From positions 1-41,942 of the forward strand of contig NZ_JTDV01000012.1 of the NCBI RefSeq assembly GCF_000943555.1: a stretch of DNA of 41,942 bases, read 5' to 3'. Source of the stretch: Neotamlana nanhaiensis (lineage in GTDB: Bacteria; Bacteroidota; Bacteroidia; Flavobacteriales; Flavobacteriaceae). Positions 1 to 8,756 of this stretch are shown one piece after another; positions within the stretch are counted from its first letter, which is position 1, and each line of letters opens with the position of its first letter. The position numbers and the translations under genes were made by a program. The notes beneath the pieces were generated by a model, which saw only the letters and a list, made by a program, of their open reading frames with translations, was not told the DNA's origin and searched no databases.

Positions 1-309
1 AACAAACGATTTGCTATTGTTTTTCAGAGTAAAGCGGAGACATTATCTACCGAGCATGCACAAACAAATGAGGCATTAATGTATTATCAGCAAACAACAA
101 ATACATTCTATGTGAAAAAATTGTATTCCGAAGTTAAAAATTTCGCGATATTAAACATGCGTGGTCAACGCGTTATGGAGCTTCAAAACGTATCGAATTC
201 TAGTTTAGAAAGTGGATTAGCACTTAATAATATGGCTACTGGAGCTTATGTGGTTTGTTTACGTACAGCATCAAACAAAGTACTTACAAAGAAGATAATA
301 GTTAAATAG
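1..309 (+). CDS. T9SS-secreted protein, C-terminal end (partial)
   Basis: The reading frame is open from the first base, so this is the 3' end of a gene that begins outside the window. The last ~75 residues look like a type A T9SS C-terminal sorting domain: a beta-rich segment with NMRGQRVMEL, then a short linker, LESGLALNNMATGAYVV, and a final TKKIIVK. In this family the domain directs the protein across the outer membrane through the type IX system and is then removed. The end closely resembles the end of the next complete gene (745-1623), so the two are paralogues at least in their tails. The function of the missing N-terminal part cannot be told. Confidence 0.85.
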   Translation, partial: NKRFAIVFQSKAETLSTEHAQTNEALMYYQQTTNTFYVKKLYSEVKNFAILNMRGQRVMELQNVSNSSLESGLALNNMATGAYVVCLRTASNKVLTKKIIVK

Positions 310-331
310 AAAAATAGTTCGAGATATTTAA

Positions 332-478
332 AAGCCAATACAGTTAATTCTGGATTTGCTTTTTTACTTAAAAGATAACACTACGGGTACATACTTTAAC
401 TTAAAAAGTATGGAAACCTATTCTTTTTCAACCGCAGCATCTAATACTGCATTAAAAAATAAGATTATTACAGACTAA
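332..478 (+). pseudogene. Remnant of a T9SS cargo gene
   Basis: This frame is open between stops at 329-331 and 476-478 and has no start codon. It encodes YLKDNTTGTYFNL followed by a short tail. The complete neighbour at 745-1623 has YLIDNTTGDYIDL at the matching place, about 110 residues before its end and ahead of its sorting domain. The match is at the protein level and is short, but the motif is specific. I infer a decayed copy or the scar of a duplication in a tandem family of secreted proteins. The 5' end overlaps an A/T-rich hairpin, so the true edge of the remnant is uncertain. Confidence 0.55.
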
Positions 479-500
479 ACAAATTAGCACGTTAAATAAA

Positions 501-548
501 AGAGGCTGAATTATTGGGATGTAAACCAAGAATTCAGCCTCTTTTTTT
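501..548. terminator. Rho-independent terminator
   Basis: A perfect 12-bp inverted repeat, AGAGGCTGAATT (501-512) against AATTCAGCCTCT (531-542), with an 18-base loop and a T run to 548. It ends transcription before the gene at 745. Confidence 0.85.
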
Positions 549-744
549 GTGCTTATTGAGGTATCTTGCTATGACTTAGAGTGTTGAAAACATCCATGAA
601 ATGCATAAAACAACGATTAAATGTAAAATTTGTTCAAAAATTGAAATTAGCACCTCATGTTTTATAGTTGCTATTTAAATATATACTAGCTTTATATCAA
701 AGTTAAAAATCTCAAAAAAATCTAACTAACCAAAAAAATTAGAG

Positions 745-1623
745 ATGAGAAAATATTACAAATCCTTAAGCTGTTTCATTTTATTTTGTGCTTGTTTATG
801 CTTTTCAATTAGTATGGCTCAAACAAACAACAGTTTAGGTTTGGTAAAAACGTATCAAATTAACAACGCTAGTTACAATAAAAAAAGTAGTATAAAAGTA
901 GTTGATCCTATTACTAGAAAAACAACCAATTCTGGTTTTAAAAAAATTAGAATGGAATTTAATGGTATAGAAGGTTCTTATGCTAGTCGCGAGTTACTTT
1001 TGGGTTTTAGCGATAATACTAGCGACGGGTTCGATTATGGTTATGATGCAGAAGTAACTTTACACGATAATGATTTAAGTTTAGATTTAAATGGGGTAGA
1101 TTATGGAATTCAAGCCTATGCCGAATTAACTCCTGATAAAGTAATTAAATTAAATCACAATTCATCTGGAGCGAATCGATTTGTAATAAATATAACAGAA
1201 TTAGAAAATATTGAGGTCGATCAAGCCATTTATTTAATCGATAATACCACTGGCGATTATATCGATTTATCTTCTGGTTCGGGTTACGAGTTTGAATCAT
1301 CTCAAGGGAATTTTACCGATCGTTTTCAAATTGCTTTTCAAAATCCTTCGGTGGTGTTAAGTGCTAATAAATTAGCTTATAACACAAAAAACATGTATTT
1401 CCATACTCATACAAATACCTTTTATGCAAAGGCTTTAAATACTACGGTTAAAAAATTAATTCTGGTAAACCTTAATGGGCAAAAAGTACTCGAATTAAAC
1501 AACGTGTCACACGATACTTTAGAGGCGGGTATCAACTTAAACCATATGGCTGCAAATGCTTATGCAGTTATGCTTCAAACCGATAATAAAGAGATTTTAA
1601 CCAAGAAATTTGTAATAAATTAA
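745..1623 (+). CDS. T9SS-secreted protein, unknown function
   Basis: A 292-residue exported protein. A cleavable signal peptide is visible: MRKYYK, a hydrophobic stretch, and likely cleavage after SMAQ near residue 26. Residues ~30-210 form a beta-rich region with no motif I can name; it contains YLIDNTTGDYIDL (about 182-194), which recurs in the remnant at 332-478. The last ~75 residues are a type A T9SS sorting domain (NLNGQKVLELNN ... GINLNHMAANAYAVML ... TKKFVIN). The product should therefore cross the inner membrane by Sec and the outer membrane by T9SS. The ATG at 745 is the first in frame, in an A-rich leader typical of the phylum. A terminator follows at once, so the gene is probably transcribed alone. 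Confidence 0.85.
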   Translation: MRKYYKSLSCFILFCACLCFSISMAQTNNSLGLVKTYQINNASYNKKSSIKVVDPITRKTTNSGFKKIRMEFNGIEGSYASRELLLGFSDNTSDGFDYGYDAEVTLHDNDLSLDLNGVDYGIQAYAELTPDKVIKLNHNSSGANRFVINITELENIEVDQAIYLIDNTTGDYIDLSSGSGYEFESSQGNFTDRFQIAFQNPSVVLSANKLAYNTKNMYFHTHTNTFYAKALNTTVKKLILVNLNGQKVLELNNVSHDTLEAGINLNHMAANAYAVMLQTDNKEILTKKFVIN

Positions 1624-1649
1624 TACAAAATCATCCTTTAAAATATTTT

Positions 1650-1679
1650 AAAAGCCATTACTTAAGTTTTGGCTTTTTT
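1650..1679. terminator. Rho-independent terminator
   Basis: The stem AAAAGCCA (1650-1657) pairs with TGGCTTTT (1670-1677) and runs into a T tract. It separates the secreted-protein gene from ileS. Confidence 0.75.
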
Positions 1680-1707
1680 TAATGCTAATAATTTCAGTTT
1701 AAATGCT

Positions 1708-1715
1708 TAAATTCG
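1708..1715 (+). promoter_or_regulatory. Candidate -7 promoter element of ileS
   Basis: TAAATTCG matches the Bacteroidota consensus TAnnTTTG at 7 of 8 positions. It lies 24 bases before the ileS start codon and just after a terminator. No convincing -33 element is seen. Confidence 0.4.
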
Positions 1716-1739
1716 CGCATCGAAACGAAAAATGAATCA

Positions 1740-4700
1740 ATGAGCATGAAATTTGCTGAATATAAAGGACTTGACTTACCAAAAGTAACCGAAGAAATTC
1801 TTAACTATTGGCAAGAAAATAACATATTTGAAAAAAGTGTAACCACAAGAGAAGGTAACGAAACCTTTGTGTTTTTCGAAGGGCCACCATCGGCAAACGG
1901 TTTACCTGGTGTACACCATGTTTTGGCGCGCGCCATTAAAGATATTTTTCCACGATATAAAACCATGAAAGGCTACCAAGTTAAGCGTAAAGCAGGTTGG
2001 GATACTCATGGTTTACCTATTGAGCTTGGTGTAGAAAAAGAATTAGGTATTACCAAAGAAGATATTGGTAAAACCATTTCGGTTGAAGATTACAACGCTG
2101 CATGTCGTAAAGCCGTTATGCGTTACACCGATGTTTGGAATGACCTTACCCAAAAAATGGGCTATTGGGTAGATATGGACGATCCATACATTACCTACGA
2201 ACCAAAATACATGGAAAGTGTTTGGTGGTTATTAAAGCAGATTTACAACAAAAACTTACTGTATAAAGGTTATACCATTCAGCCATACTCACCAAAAGCG
2301 GGTACCGGTTTAAGTTCGCACGAGTTAAACCAACCAGGAACGTATCAAGATGTAACCGATACAACTATTGTTGCGCAGTTTAAGGCTGTGGCCGAAACGC
2401 TACCAGACTTTTTACAAAATGAAGGCGATATTCATTTCCTAGCTTGGACAACCACACCTTGGACTTTGCCAAGTAACACCGCATTAACCGTTGGACCGAA
2501 AATAGAGTATGTTTTAGTTGAAACTTACAATCAATATACCTTCGAACCCATTAATGTTGTTCTGGCTAAAAAATTGGTTAACTATCAGTTTTCAGGAAAG
2601 TTTAATCGTGTTGAAGATAAATCAGAATTACTAGCCTATAAATCTGGCGATAAAAAAATTCCGTATTACGTAGTAAAGGAATTTGTTGGAAAAGATTTAG
2701 TAGGAATTAAATACGAACAACTTTTAAAATACACCTTACCAAACGATAATCCAGAGGATGCATTTAGAGTTATTGCAGGAGATTTCGTAACGACCGAAGA
2801 TGGTACAGGTATCGTACACACCGCGCCAACGTTTGGTGCCGATGATGCCTTGGTTGCAAAACAAGCAACACCCGAAATTCCGCCAATGTTGGTTAAAGAT
2901 GAAAACGGAAATTTAGTGCCGCTTGTAGATTTACAAGGTAAATTTCGTCCAGAGTTAGGCGAACTGGCAGGTAAATACGTAAAGAACGAATATTACAACG
3001 ATGGCGAAGCTCCAGAACGTTCTGTAGATGTTGAGATTGCTATAAAGTTAAAAGAAGAAAACAAAGCCTTTAAGGTTGAAAAATACAAACACAGCTACCC
3101 GAACTGTTGGCGTACCGATAAACCAATTTTATACTACCCGTTAGATTCTTGGTTTATAAAAGTTACCGATGTTAAGGATAGAATGTACCAGCTTAACGAA
3201 ACCATAAACTGGAAACCTAAAGCAACAGGAACAGGACGTTTTGGTAACTGGCTAGCAAATGCCAACGACTGGAACTTGTCGCGTTCGCGCTATTGGGGAA
3301 TTCCGTTACCAATTTGGAGAACCGAAGATGGTAAAGAAGAAGTCTGTATCGGTTCGGTTGAAGAGCTTAAAGCAGAAATGCAAAAAGCGGTTTCAGCAGG
3401 TGTTCTTGAAAAAGATATTTTTGAAGATTTTGAAGTAGGAAACAACTCCGAAGATAACTACGCTAAATTAGATTTACATAAAAACATTGTTGATGCTATT
3501 GTGTTAGTATCTCCAACAGGACAAAAAATGTTCCGCGAAAGCGATTTAATTGATGTTTGGTTCGATTCAGGTTCTATGCCTTATGCACAGTGGCATTATC
3601 CTTTTGAAAACAAGGAATTAATTGATGGCGGTGTTTCGTATCCTGCCGATTTTATCGCAGAAGGTGTCGATCAAACTCGCGGATGGTTCTATACGCTTCA
3701 TGCCATAGGAACTATGGTTTTCGATTCTGTAGCTTACAAAAACGTGGTGTCTAACGGATTGGTGTTAGATAAAAACGGACAAAAAATGTCGAAACGTTTA
3801 GGAAACGCTGTCGATCCGTTTGAAACATTAAGTAATTACGGTGCCGATGCCACACGTTGGTACATGATTAGTAACGCCAATCCTTGGGATAATTTAAAGT
3901 TCGATATTGATGGTGTAGAGGAAGTAAAACGTAAATTCTTCGGTACACTTTATAATACCTATTCGTTCTTCTCGTTATATACAAACCTTGATGGTTTTAG
4001 TTACGCTGAAGCAGATATTGCTTTAGAAGAACGCCCAGAATTAGACCGTTGGATACTTTCAGAATTGCATACATTAATCAAGAAAGTAGACGAATATTAC
4101 GCCGATTACGAGCCAACAAAGGCGGCTAGAGCTATTTCAGACTTTACACAAGACAACCTTAGTAACTGGTTTGTACGTTTAAGTAGAAGACGTTTCTGGA
4201 AAGGCGATTACCAACAAGATAAAATTTCGGCTTACCAAACACTGTATATGTGTATGGAAACTATTGCCAAATTAGGAGCGCCAATTGCACCATTCTTTAT
4301 GGATAAGTTGTATTTAGATTTAAATGCAGTAACTAAAAAAGAAGCTTTCGAGAGTGTGCATTTAGCTAATTTCCCAGTTTACAACGAAGCTTATATCGAT
4401 AAAAGCTTGGAGCGTAAAATGGAAAATGCGCAAGTTATTTCGTCTTTAGTATTGTCGTTACGTGCTAAAGAAAAAATTAAAGTACGCCAGCCACTACAAA
4501 AAATTATGATTCCTGTGGTGAGCGAACAACAAAAAGAAGAAATTTTAGCCGTATCGAGTTTAATAAAGCACGAGGTTAATGTTAAGGAGATTGAACTGTT
4601 AGATGACGCTTCAGATATCCTCGTAAAACAAATAAAACCAAACTTTAAGGTGCTTGGTCCGCGTTTTGGAAAGGATATGAAAGCCATTGCAGGTAAAGTA

Positions 4701-5144
4701 ATTAACTTTTCACCCGAAGATATTAACAAAATAGAGCAAAACGGTAGTATTGAGGTTGATATTAATGGAAAAAATATTACTTTGGAACGCGGAGATGTAG
4801 AAATTACATCTCAAGATATTGAAGGTTGGCTTGTTGCTAACGAAGGGGCTTTAACAGTAGCTCTAGATGTTACAATAACCGACGAATTGCGTAAAGAAGG
4901 TATTGCACGAGAGTTAATTAACCGCATACAAAATTTACGAAAAGATTCTGGTTTTGAAGTAACCGATAGAATTGATGTGGTACTTCAAAAAGATGATAAC
5001 ATTGTAAATGCAGTTGAGACCAATATCGATTATATAAAAACAGAAACATTAACCGAACAATTAGAAATTAAAGACGACATTAAGAATGGTATAGAAATTG
5101 CTTTTGATGATGTAAATACCAAATTGTTTATTCAAAAACATTAA
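1740..5144 (+). CDS. ileS: Isoleucyl-tRNA synthetase
   Basis: This class I aminoacyl-tRNA synthetase (1134 residues) charges tRNA-Ile with isoleucine in the cytoplasm. The ATP-binding HIGH-type signature is at residues 53-61 (NGLPGVHHV) and the KMSKR loop at 682-686. Between them lies the large editing (CP1) insertion with TWTTTPWTLPSNTA-like sequence, and GDFVTTEDGTGIVHTAP is visible. The anticodon-binding alpha-helical region follows the KMSKR loop. The length fits the long, eukaryote-like IleS usual in Bacteroidota rather than the ~940-residue E. coli type. The ATG at 1740 (MSMKFAEY) is chosen because a nearby upstream ATG at 1731 is in another frame and stops at once. The DksA-like gene starts 4 bases after the stop, so the two are cotranscribed. 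Confidence 0.97.
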   Translation: MSMKFAEYKGLDLPKVTEEILNYWQENNIFEKSVTTREGNETFVFFEGPPSANGLPGVHHVLARAIKDIFPRYKTMKGYQVKRKAGWDTHGLPIELGVEKELGITKEDIGKTISVEDYNAACRKAVMRYTDVWNDLTQKMGYWVDMDDPYITYEPKYMESVWWLLKQIYNKNLLYKGYTIQPYSPKAGTGLSSHELNQPGTYQDVTDTTIVAQFKAVAETLPDFLQNEGDIHFLAWTTTPWTLPSNTALTVGPKIEYVLVETYNQYTFEPINVVLAKKLVNYQFSGKFNRVEDKSELLAYKSGDKKIPYYVVKEFVGKDLVGIKYEQLLKYTLPNDNPEDAFRVIAGDFVTTEDGTGIVHTAPTFGADDALVAKQATPEIPPMLVKDENGNLVPLVDLQGKFRPELGELAGKYVKNEYYNDGEAPERSVDVEIAIKLKEENKAFKVEKYKHSYPNCWRTDKPILYYPLDSWFIKVTDVKDRMYQLNETINWKPKATGTGRFGNWLANANDWNLSRSRYWGIPLPIWRTEDGKEEVCIGSVEELKAEMQKAVSAGVLEKDIFEDFEVGNNSEDNYAKLDLHKNIVDAIVLVSPTGQKMFRESDLIDVWFDSGSMPYAQWHYPFENKELIDGGVSYPADFIAEGVDQTRGWFYTLHAIGTMVFDSVAYKNVVSNGLVLDKNGQKMSKRLGNAVDPFETLSNYGADATRWYMISNANPWDNLKFDIDGVEEVKRKFFGTLYNTYSFFSLYTNLDGFSYAEADIALEERPELDRWILSELHTLIKKVDEYYADYEPTKAARAISDFTQDNLSNWFVRLSRRRFWKGDYQQDKISAYQTLYMCMETIAKLGAPIAPFFMDKLYLDLNAVTKKEAFESVHLANFPVYNEAYIDKSLERKMENAQVISSLVLSLRAKEKIKVRQPLQKIMIPVVSEQQKEEILAVSSLIKHEVNVKEIELLDDASDILVKQIKPNFKVLGPRFGKDMKAIAGKVINFSPEDINKIEQNGSIEVDINGKNITLERGDVEITSQDIEGWLVANEGALTVALDVTITDELRKEGIARELINRIQNLRKDSGFEVTDRIDVVLQKDDNIVNAVETNIDYIKTETLTEQLEIKDDIKNGIEIAFDDVNTKLFIQKH

Positions 5145-5148
5145 CATT

Positions 5149-5532
5149 ATGAGCACAGATGCTAACGTTAGATATTCCGATAAAGATTTAGCTGAATTTA
5201 AAGTTTTAATTCAGGAAAAAATAGATAAAGCACAACACGATTTAGAGCTTATTAAAAGCGCGTATATGAACGACCATAACAATGGTACAGACGATACGTC
5301 GCCAACCTTTAAGGCCTTTGATGAAGGAAGTGAAGTTATGAGTAAAGAATCGAACTCGCAATTAGCTATTCGCCAAGAAAAGTTTATTCGCGATTTAAAA
5401 AATGCTTTAATCCGTATTGAAAATAAAACCTATGGTGTTTGCCGTGTTACAGGTAAATTAATAAACAAAAAGCGTTTAGAGTTGGTGCCACACGCAACTT
5501 TAAGTATTGAAGCTAAAAATATGCAGAAATAA
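5149..5532 (+). CDS. TraR/DksA-like RNA polymerase regulator
   Basis: A 127-residue protein of the DksA/TraR family. The N-terminal half is a predicted coiled coil (DLAEFKVLIQEKIDKAQHDL onward) and the C-terminal part keeps the family pattern YGVCRVTGKLI...RLELVPHATLSIEAK. DksA proteins bind the RNA polymerase secondary channel and modulate stress and rRNA transcription. The classic zinc site needs four cysteines; only one (in GVCR) is present, so no C4 zinc finger can form. I believe this cysteine-poor form is common in Bacteroidota. It sits 4 bases after ileS and 96 bases before lspA, with a terminator in that gap. The exact regulatory role is inferred from the family. Confidence 0.85.
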   Translation: MSTDANVRYSDKDLAEFKVLIQEKIDKAQHDLELIKSAYMNDHNNGTDDTSPTFKAFDEGSEVMSKESNSQLAIRQEKFIRDLKNALIRIENKTYGVCRVTGKLINKKRLELVPHATLSIEAKNMQK

Positions 5533-5550
5533 GTTTGCATGACATTATAA

Positions 5551-5597
5551 AAAACAAAACGTCTCGAACCTTAATTTCAGGGTAGAGGCGTTTTTTG
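5551..5597. terminator. Rho-independent terminator
   Basis: AACGTCTC (5558-5565) pairs with GAGGCGTT (5585-5592) with one G-U pair, flanked by A and T runs that extend the stem. It lies between the DksA-like gene and lspA. Confidence 0.75.
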
Positions 5598-5628
5598 TTT
5601 CCTTTTTCTCAGGATTTAAACCCAAAAC

Positions 5629-6246
5629 ATGTCTTTAAAAAAATCTATTTTATACATAATAATTATTTTGCTTATCGATCAAGTAAGTAAAATTTATATA
5701 AAAACACATTTTACATTACACGAAAGTGTTGATGTGTTTAACTGGTTTAAAATTTATTTTATTGAAAACGATGGGATGGCTTGGGGAACAAAAATTAGCG
5801 ATTTTACTACTTTAATTACCGACAGAACTGCCAAAGTAATTTTAACTGTATTTCGTATAGTGGCCATTTTTGGTATTGGGTATTGGCTTATTTCGGCTAT
5901 AAAAAAACAAAGTTCTAACATTCTTGTTTTAGCCATTGTTTTAATTTTCGCTGGCGCTTTAGGGAATATTATCGATTCGGTGTTTTATGGTGTTTTGTTT
6001 GATGATAGTTTAAACCAAGTCGCGACTTTTTTACCAGATGCAGGTGGGTACGATACCGTATTGCACGGTAAAGTAGTCGATATGCTGTATTTTCCTTTAA
6101 TTTCGGTCGATTTACCGCAGTGGTTGCCTATTTATGGTGGAAAGCGGTTTAATTTTTTCGAACCCGTTTTTAATATCGCCGATGTTGCTATAAGCACGGG
6201 TTTTATAATGCTTATTGTATTTAATAAAAAAGCGTTTGCTAAATAA
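5629..6246 (+). CDS. lspA: Lipoprotein signal peptidase (signal peptidase II)
   Basis: This inner-membrane aspartic protease removes the signal peptide of lipidated prolipoproteins. Four hydrophobic segments are visible: residues ~6-20, ~68-90, ~97-115 and ~183-200. The family motifs are GNIIDS (112-117), the catalytic Asp in KVVDML (D151) and the second catalytic Asp in FNIADVAIS (D185). At 205 residues it is longer than the ~165 of E. coli; the extra length lies in the loop between GNIIDS and KVVDML and in the loop before FNIAD, as in other Bacteroidota. The order ileS, dksA-like, lspA is common in flavobacteria. The window encodes several lipoprotein substrates (the M23 peptidase, the YGNF lipoprotein, the nuclease and GldD). 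Confidence 0.95.
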   Translation: MSLKKSILYIIIILLIDQVSKIYIKTHFTLHESVDVFNWFKIYFIENDGMAWGTKISDFTTLITDRTAKVILTVFRIVAIFGIGYWLISAIKKQSSNILVLAIVLIFAGALGNIIDSVFYGVLFDDSLNQVATFLPDAGGYDTVLHGKVVDMLYFPLISVDLPQWLPIYGGKRFNFFEPVFNIADVAISTGFIMLIVFNKKAFAK

Positions 6247-6308
6247 ATTTACGTGTGTATTTTCTTCTAATAATTTAATTGCTATATTTAGTTTTTAAAA
6301 CAAACTAA

Positions 6309-8195
6309 ATGAAAATTAAATTACGCTTCTCCCTTGTAATAATTACACTTTTTTCAACTTTTACATTTTCGCAAAATACTTTCGATATTGTTTTTCCTCA
6401 GCAAGATCGCGATCAAAAATGTCAGCAATGTTTTCAAATATTTAGGCAAAAACCTAAAGAAGTTCAGTTTTCAATAAAGCGAGAAAATAGTAACTTATAT
6501 TTTCATGTTAACGATAAAAACTGGTTTAATTTATTGTTTAAAAATGCTGGCGATGGTATAGCCATTGATGTGGTTTCGAAAGATCGTTATAAATGTAATA
6601 ATACAGAAATTGAGAATTCTCAAATTAAAGGTGTTTTACAGCGACCAAAATATGCTAAAAAGCTTCGAGCAGAATTAAAGCCTCACGGTGATAACGATTA
6701 TCGTGTGCATGTTGGTAGAGTCCCAGAAGGTTTAATTAACGACGATTTAGAATACAATATTCTGTTTTTAAGCAACAAAAATTTATGCAATTACTATGTA
6801 ATTTATAACCTAGAAACATATCCTTGGGATTTGCTCGATATGGGTATGTATTTAGATTCTTTAACTTACGATACCAAAAAAATTAAGCCAACTAGTGAAT
6901 CGGGATTTGTATTAAAAAATAAAACATTAAAATTTAAAATTCCGTTTGAAAAGAATAAATCGGAATACTCGCAAGAAGATATAAAACCTATTTACGATTC
7001 GTTACGTTTAACCGATTTTAATATTAAAAGTATCAATATAAAGGCATACGCATCGGTTGAAGGTAGTTTAGAGCGAAATATCGAATTACAACAACAACGC
7101 GCCAATAGTATTGTAATGGCACTACAAACCTTTCAAAAGCCAACCATAAAAACATCGGTATCATCATCAGAAAATTGGGTGGAATTTTTAAATGATATTA
7201 AAGGTACACCGCATGAAGGATTAGCGCAATTGAGCAAAAATCAAGTAAAAGCAAAACTTGTTGGAAGTTTATCTAACACCTTAGAACCTATTTTGCAAAA
7301 CCACCGAAAAGCAGTTTTAGAACTCGAATTAGAGAAGAAAGATAAATATAAAAACATGTCGGCAAACGAGTTGCTTACCAAGTTTAATTCTGCAGTTACA
7401 TCGCAGGAAGTTGAAAAGGCTTTAGAAATTCAAAATTCACTTTTTAAGAAATTAAATAACAAAGAAATTTCGCCCGATTTTCTTCGTAAAATGGAAATTC
7501 CGAAACAAGCCAAATTTGCTAAAATTTTTAATAAAAATTCCGCCATTCGATTTTTAGATGATGTAAGGCAAGGTTTAATAGTTTACAACGAATTACAGGA
7601 ATTAGAAAAGTTGGTGCCTAAAAACGGTGAAGTAAAATATAATATAGCGGCGCTTACTATAAAATTATGGCGATATAGGGCTATAAAAATTGAGGAAAGT
7701 GCATTGAAAACTCAAATTAGTAATCTTAAAAATTACGGTATAGATGCGAGTTTAATTTCCAGAATGCTGGTGAATTATAACATTATTTTGGCCGAAAACT
7801 ACATGAGGCAGCGCGAGTATACCAAAAAAGATAAATCGGTTGAGTTTATAAACGCAAACTATAAATATTTCCCATTATCAGATTACGATTATTTAAGTTT
7901 AGCTCAGTTTTTTAGTTACTATGCCAATACAGATTTGGCGGTTACGTTGCTTGAAGATAAGGCTAAAAGCATTGAAATAGACGAAGATTTACTGTTTTAC
8001 TATTTAAATCTTACATTAATAAATAAGGAGTTAACCAAAACGCCAGAGTACAGAACTATTATGCTTAATGCGATTAATATGAATAAAACGCGTTATTGTA
8101 AACTGTTTAATGCTGTTGAGAAAGGTGGTGTAACATTCCAGATGTTGGAAGATGAATATTTACGAACAACTTATTGCGAGAATTGCGAAAACTAA
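6309..8195 (+). CDS. Exported protein with OmpA-like segment, unknown function
   Basis: A 628-residue protein with a Sec signal peptide (likely cleaved after TFSQ, residue ~22). I do not recognise a full-length family. Residues ~20-130 contain a CQQC pair and a beta-rich domain. Around residues 245-275, INIKAYASVEGSLERN ... QQQRANSIV resembles the peptidoglycan-binding core of OmpA C-terminal domains (A-S-x-E-G ... N ... L-x-x-x-R-A). The remaining ~300 residues are rich in helix and charge, with a TPR-like flavour. It is probably periplasmic or outer-membrane attached. The start is the first ATG, 18 bases after a TATATTTA promoter-like element at 6283-6290. Its stop overlaps the stop of the convergent fthC-like gene by 3 bases. 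Confidence 0.7.
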   Translation: MKIKLRFSLVIITLFSTFTFSQNTFDIVFPQQDRDQKCQQCFQIFRQKPKEVQFSIKRENSNLYFHVNDKNWFNLLFKNAGDGIAIDVVSKDRYKCNNTEIENSQIKGVLQRPKYAKKLRAELKPHGDNDYRVHVGRVPEGLINDDLEYNILFLSNKNLCNYYVIYNLETYPWDLLDMGMYLDSLTYDTKKIKPTSESGFVLKNKTLKFKIPFEKNKSEYSQEDIKPIYDSLRLTDFNIKSINIKAYASVEGSLERNIELQQQRANSIVMALQTFQKPTIKTSVSSSENWVEFLNDIKGTPHEGLAQLSKNQVKAKLVGSLSNTLEPILQNHRKAVLELELEKKDKYKNMSANELLTKFNSAVTSQEVEKALEIQNSLFKKLNNKEISPDFLRKMEIPKQAKFAKIFNKNSAIRFLDDVRQGLIVYNELQELEKLVPKNGEVKYNIAALTIKLWRYRAIKIEESALKTQISNLKNYGIDASLISRMLVNYNIILAENYMRQREYTKKDKSVEFINANYKYFPLSDYDYLSLAQFFSYYANTDLAVTLLEDKAKSIEIDEDLLFYYLNLTLINKELTKTPEYRTIMLNAINMNKTRYCKLFNAVEKGGVTFQMLEDEYLRTTYCENCEN

Positions 8196-8755
8196 AACTC
8201 ATAAACCCGCTCTGGCGTAACGCAAAAATCGAGTTTAATATCGCCATCAAAAGTATCGGATATTTCAGTTTCGGCTTCAAAAAAGGATAGGCCAATTTTA
8301 ATGGTTTCTGGGTTGCATTGGCTTAAAAATCTGTCGTAAAAACCTTTGCCATAACCAACACGATTGCCTTGTTTGTCGAATGCTAAAAGCGGAATAAAAA
8401 CCACTTCAATTTTATTGTTACTTATTTCAATACCATCAATGGGTTCGGGAATATTGTAGGTGTTCTTTTTAATTCTGGTGCTATCGGTTAGCAAAAAATG
8501 TGTCATTTCATAAGTTTTAAAATCACTCTTAGAAATCACAATATTTTTGTCTTTTCCAGAAAGAATATTCAAAATATAATCGGTATTAACTTCTTTTTGT
8601 TCTTCAATAGCTAAAAAAATATGATAGAAAGAAGCATCCCAAATGTTAAGATTTAAAAGCTGATTCGCTATAGCTATACTGAAGCTGTCTACATCGGTTT
8701 CAGACAATTGTTGTCTTTTAACTTTGTATATGTTTCGTAGTTCGGCTTTCTTCAT
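8192..8755 (-). CDS. 5-formyltetrahydrofolate cyclo-ligase
   Basis: The product converts 5-formyl-THF to 5,10-methenyl-THF with ATP, returning stored folate to the one-carbon pool. Near the C-terminus it has the signature NRVGYGKGFYDRFLS, the nucleotide and folate site of the family, and an early KAELRNIYKVKRQQLS basic segment typical of it. I start it at the ATG at 8755 (MKKAELRN, 187 residues). The frame is open further upstream to 8806, but that would overlap the neighbouring M14 gene by 50 bases and add a segment the family lacks. Only one base separates it from that gene, so it is the last gene of the minus-strand rimB-rimK-M14 cluster. The link between folate salvage and the RimK genes is probably only transcriptional. 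Confidence 0.9.
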   Translation of the reverse strand: MKKAELRNIYKVKRQQLSETDVDSFSIAIANQLLNLNIWDASFYHIFLAIEEQKEVNTDYILNILSGKDKNIVISKSDFKTYEMTHFLLTDSTRIKKNTYNIPEPIDGIEISNNKIEVVFIPLLAFDKQGNRVGYGKGFYDRFLSQCNPETIKIGLSFFEAETEISDTFDGDIKLDFCVTPERVYEF

Positions 8756-8756
8756 A

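Larger units (their letters stand above)
310..744. other. Intergenic stretch with gene remnant, terminator and leader
   Basis: There is no intact gene here. Just after the first gene is an imperfect A/T-rich hairpin, AAAAGCCAA against TTTGCTTTT (about 330-363), that could end transcription. It is followed by a translated remnant of a T9SS cargo protein (332-478) and a strong hairpin terminator (501-548). The remainder, 549-744, is AT-rich. A weak promoter match, TAGCTTTA at 687-694 with TTG at 668-670, lies about 50 bases before the gene at 745. I see nothing else in it. Confidence 0.6.

Noticed and set aside
4391-4729. Minus-strand open frame within ileS
   Set aside because: It is antisense to a conserved part of the synthetase, with no domain or start context.
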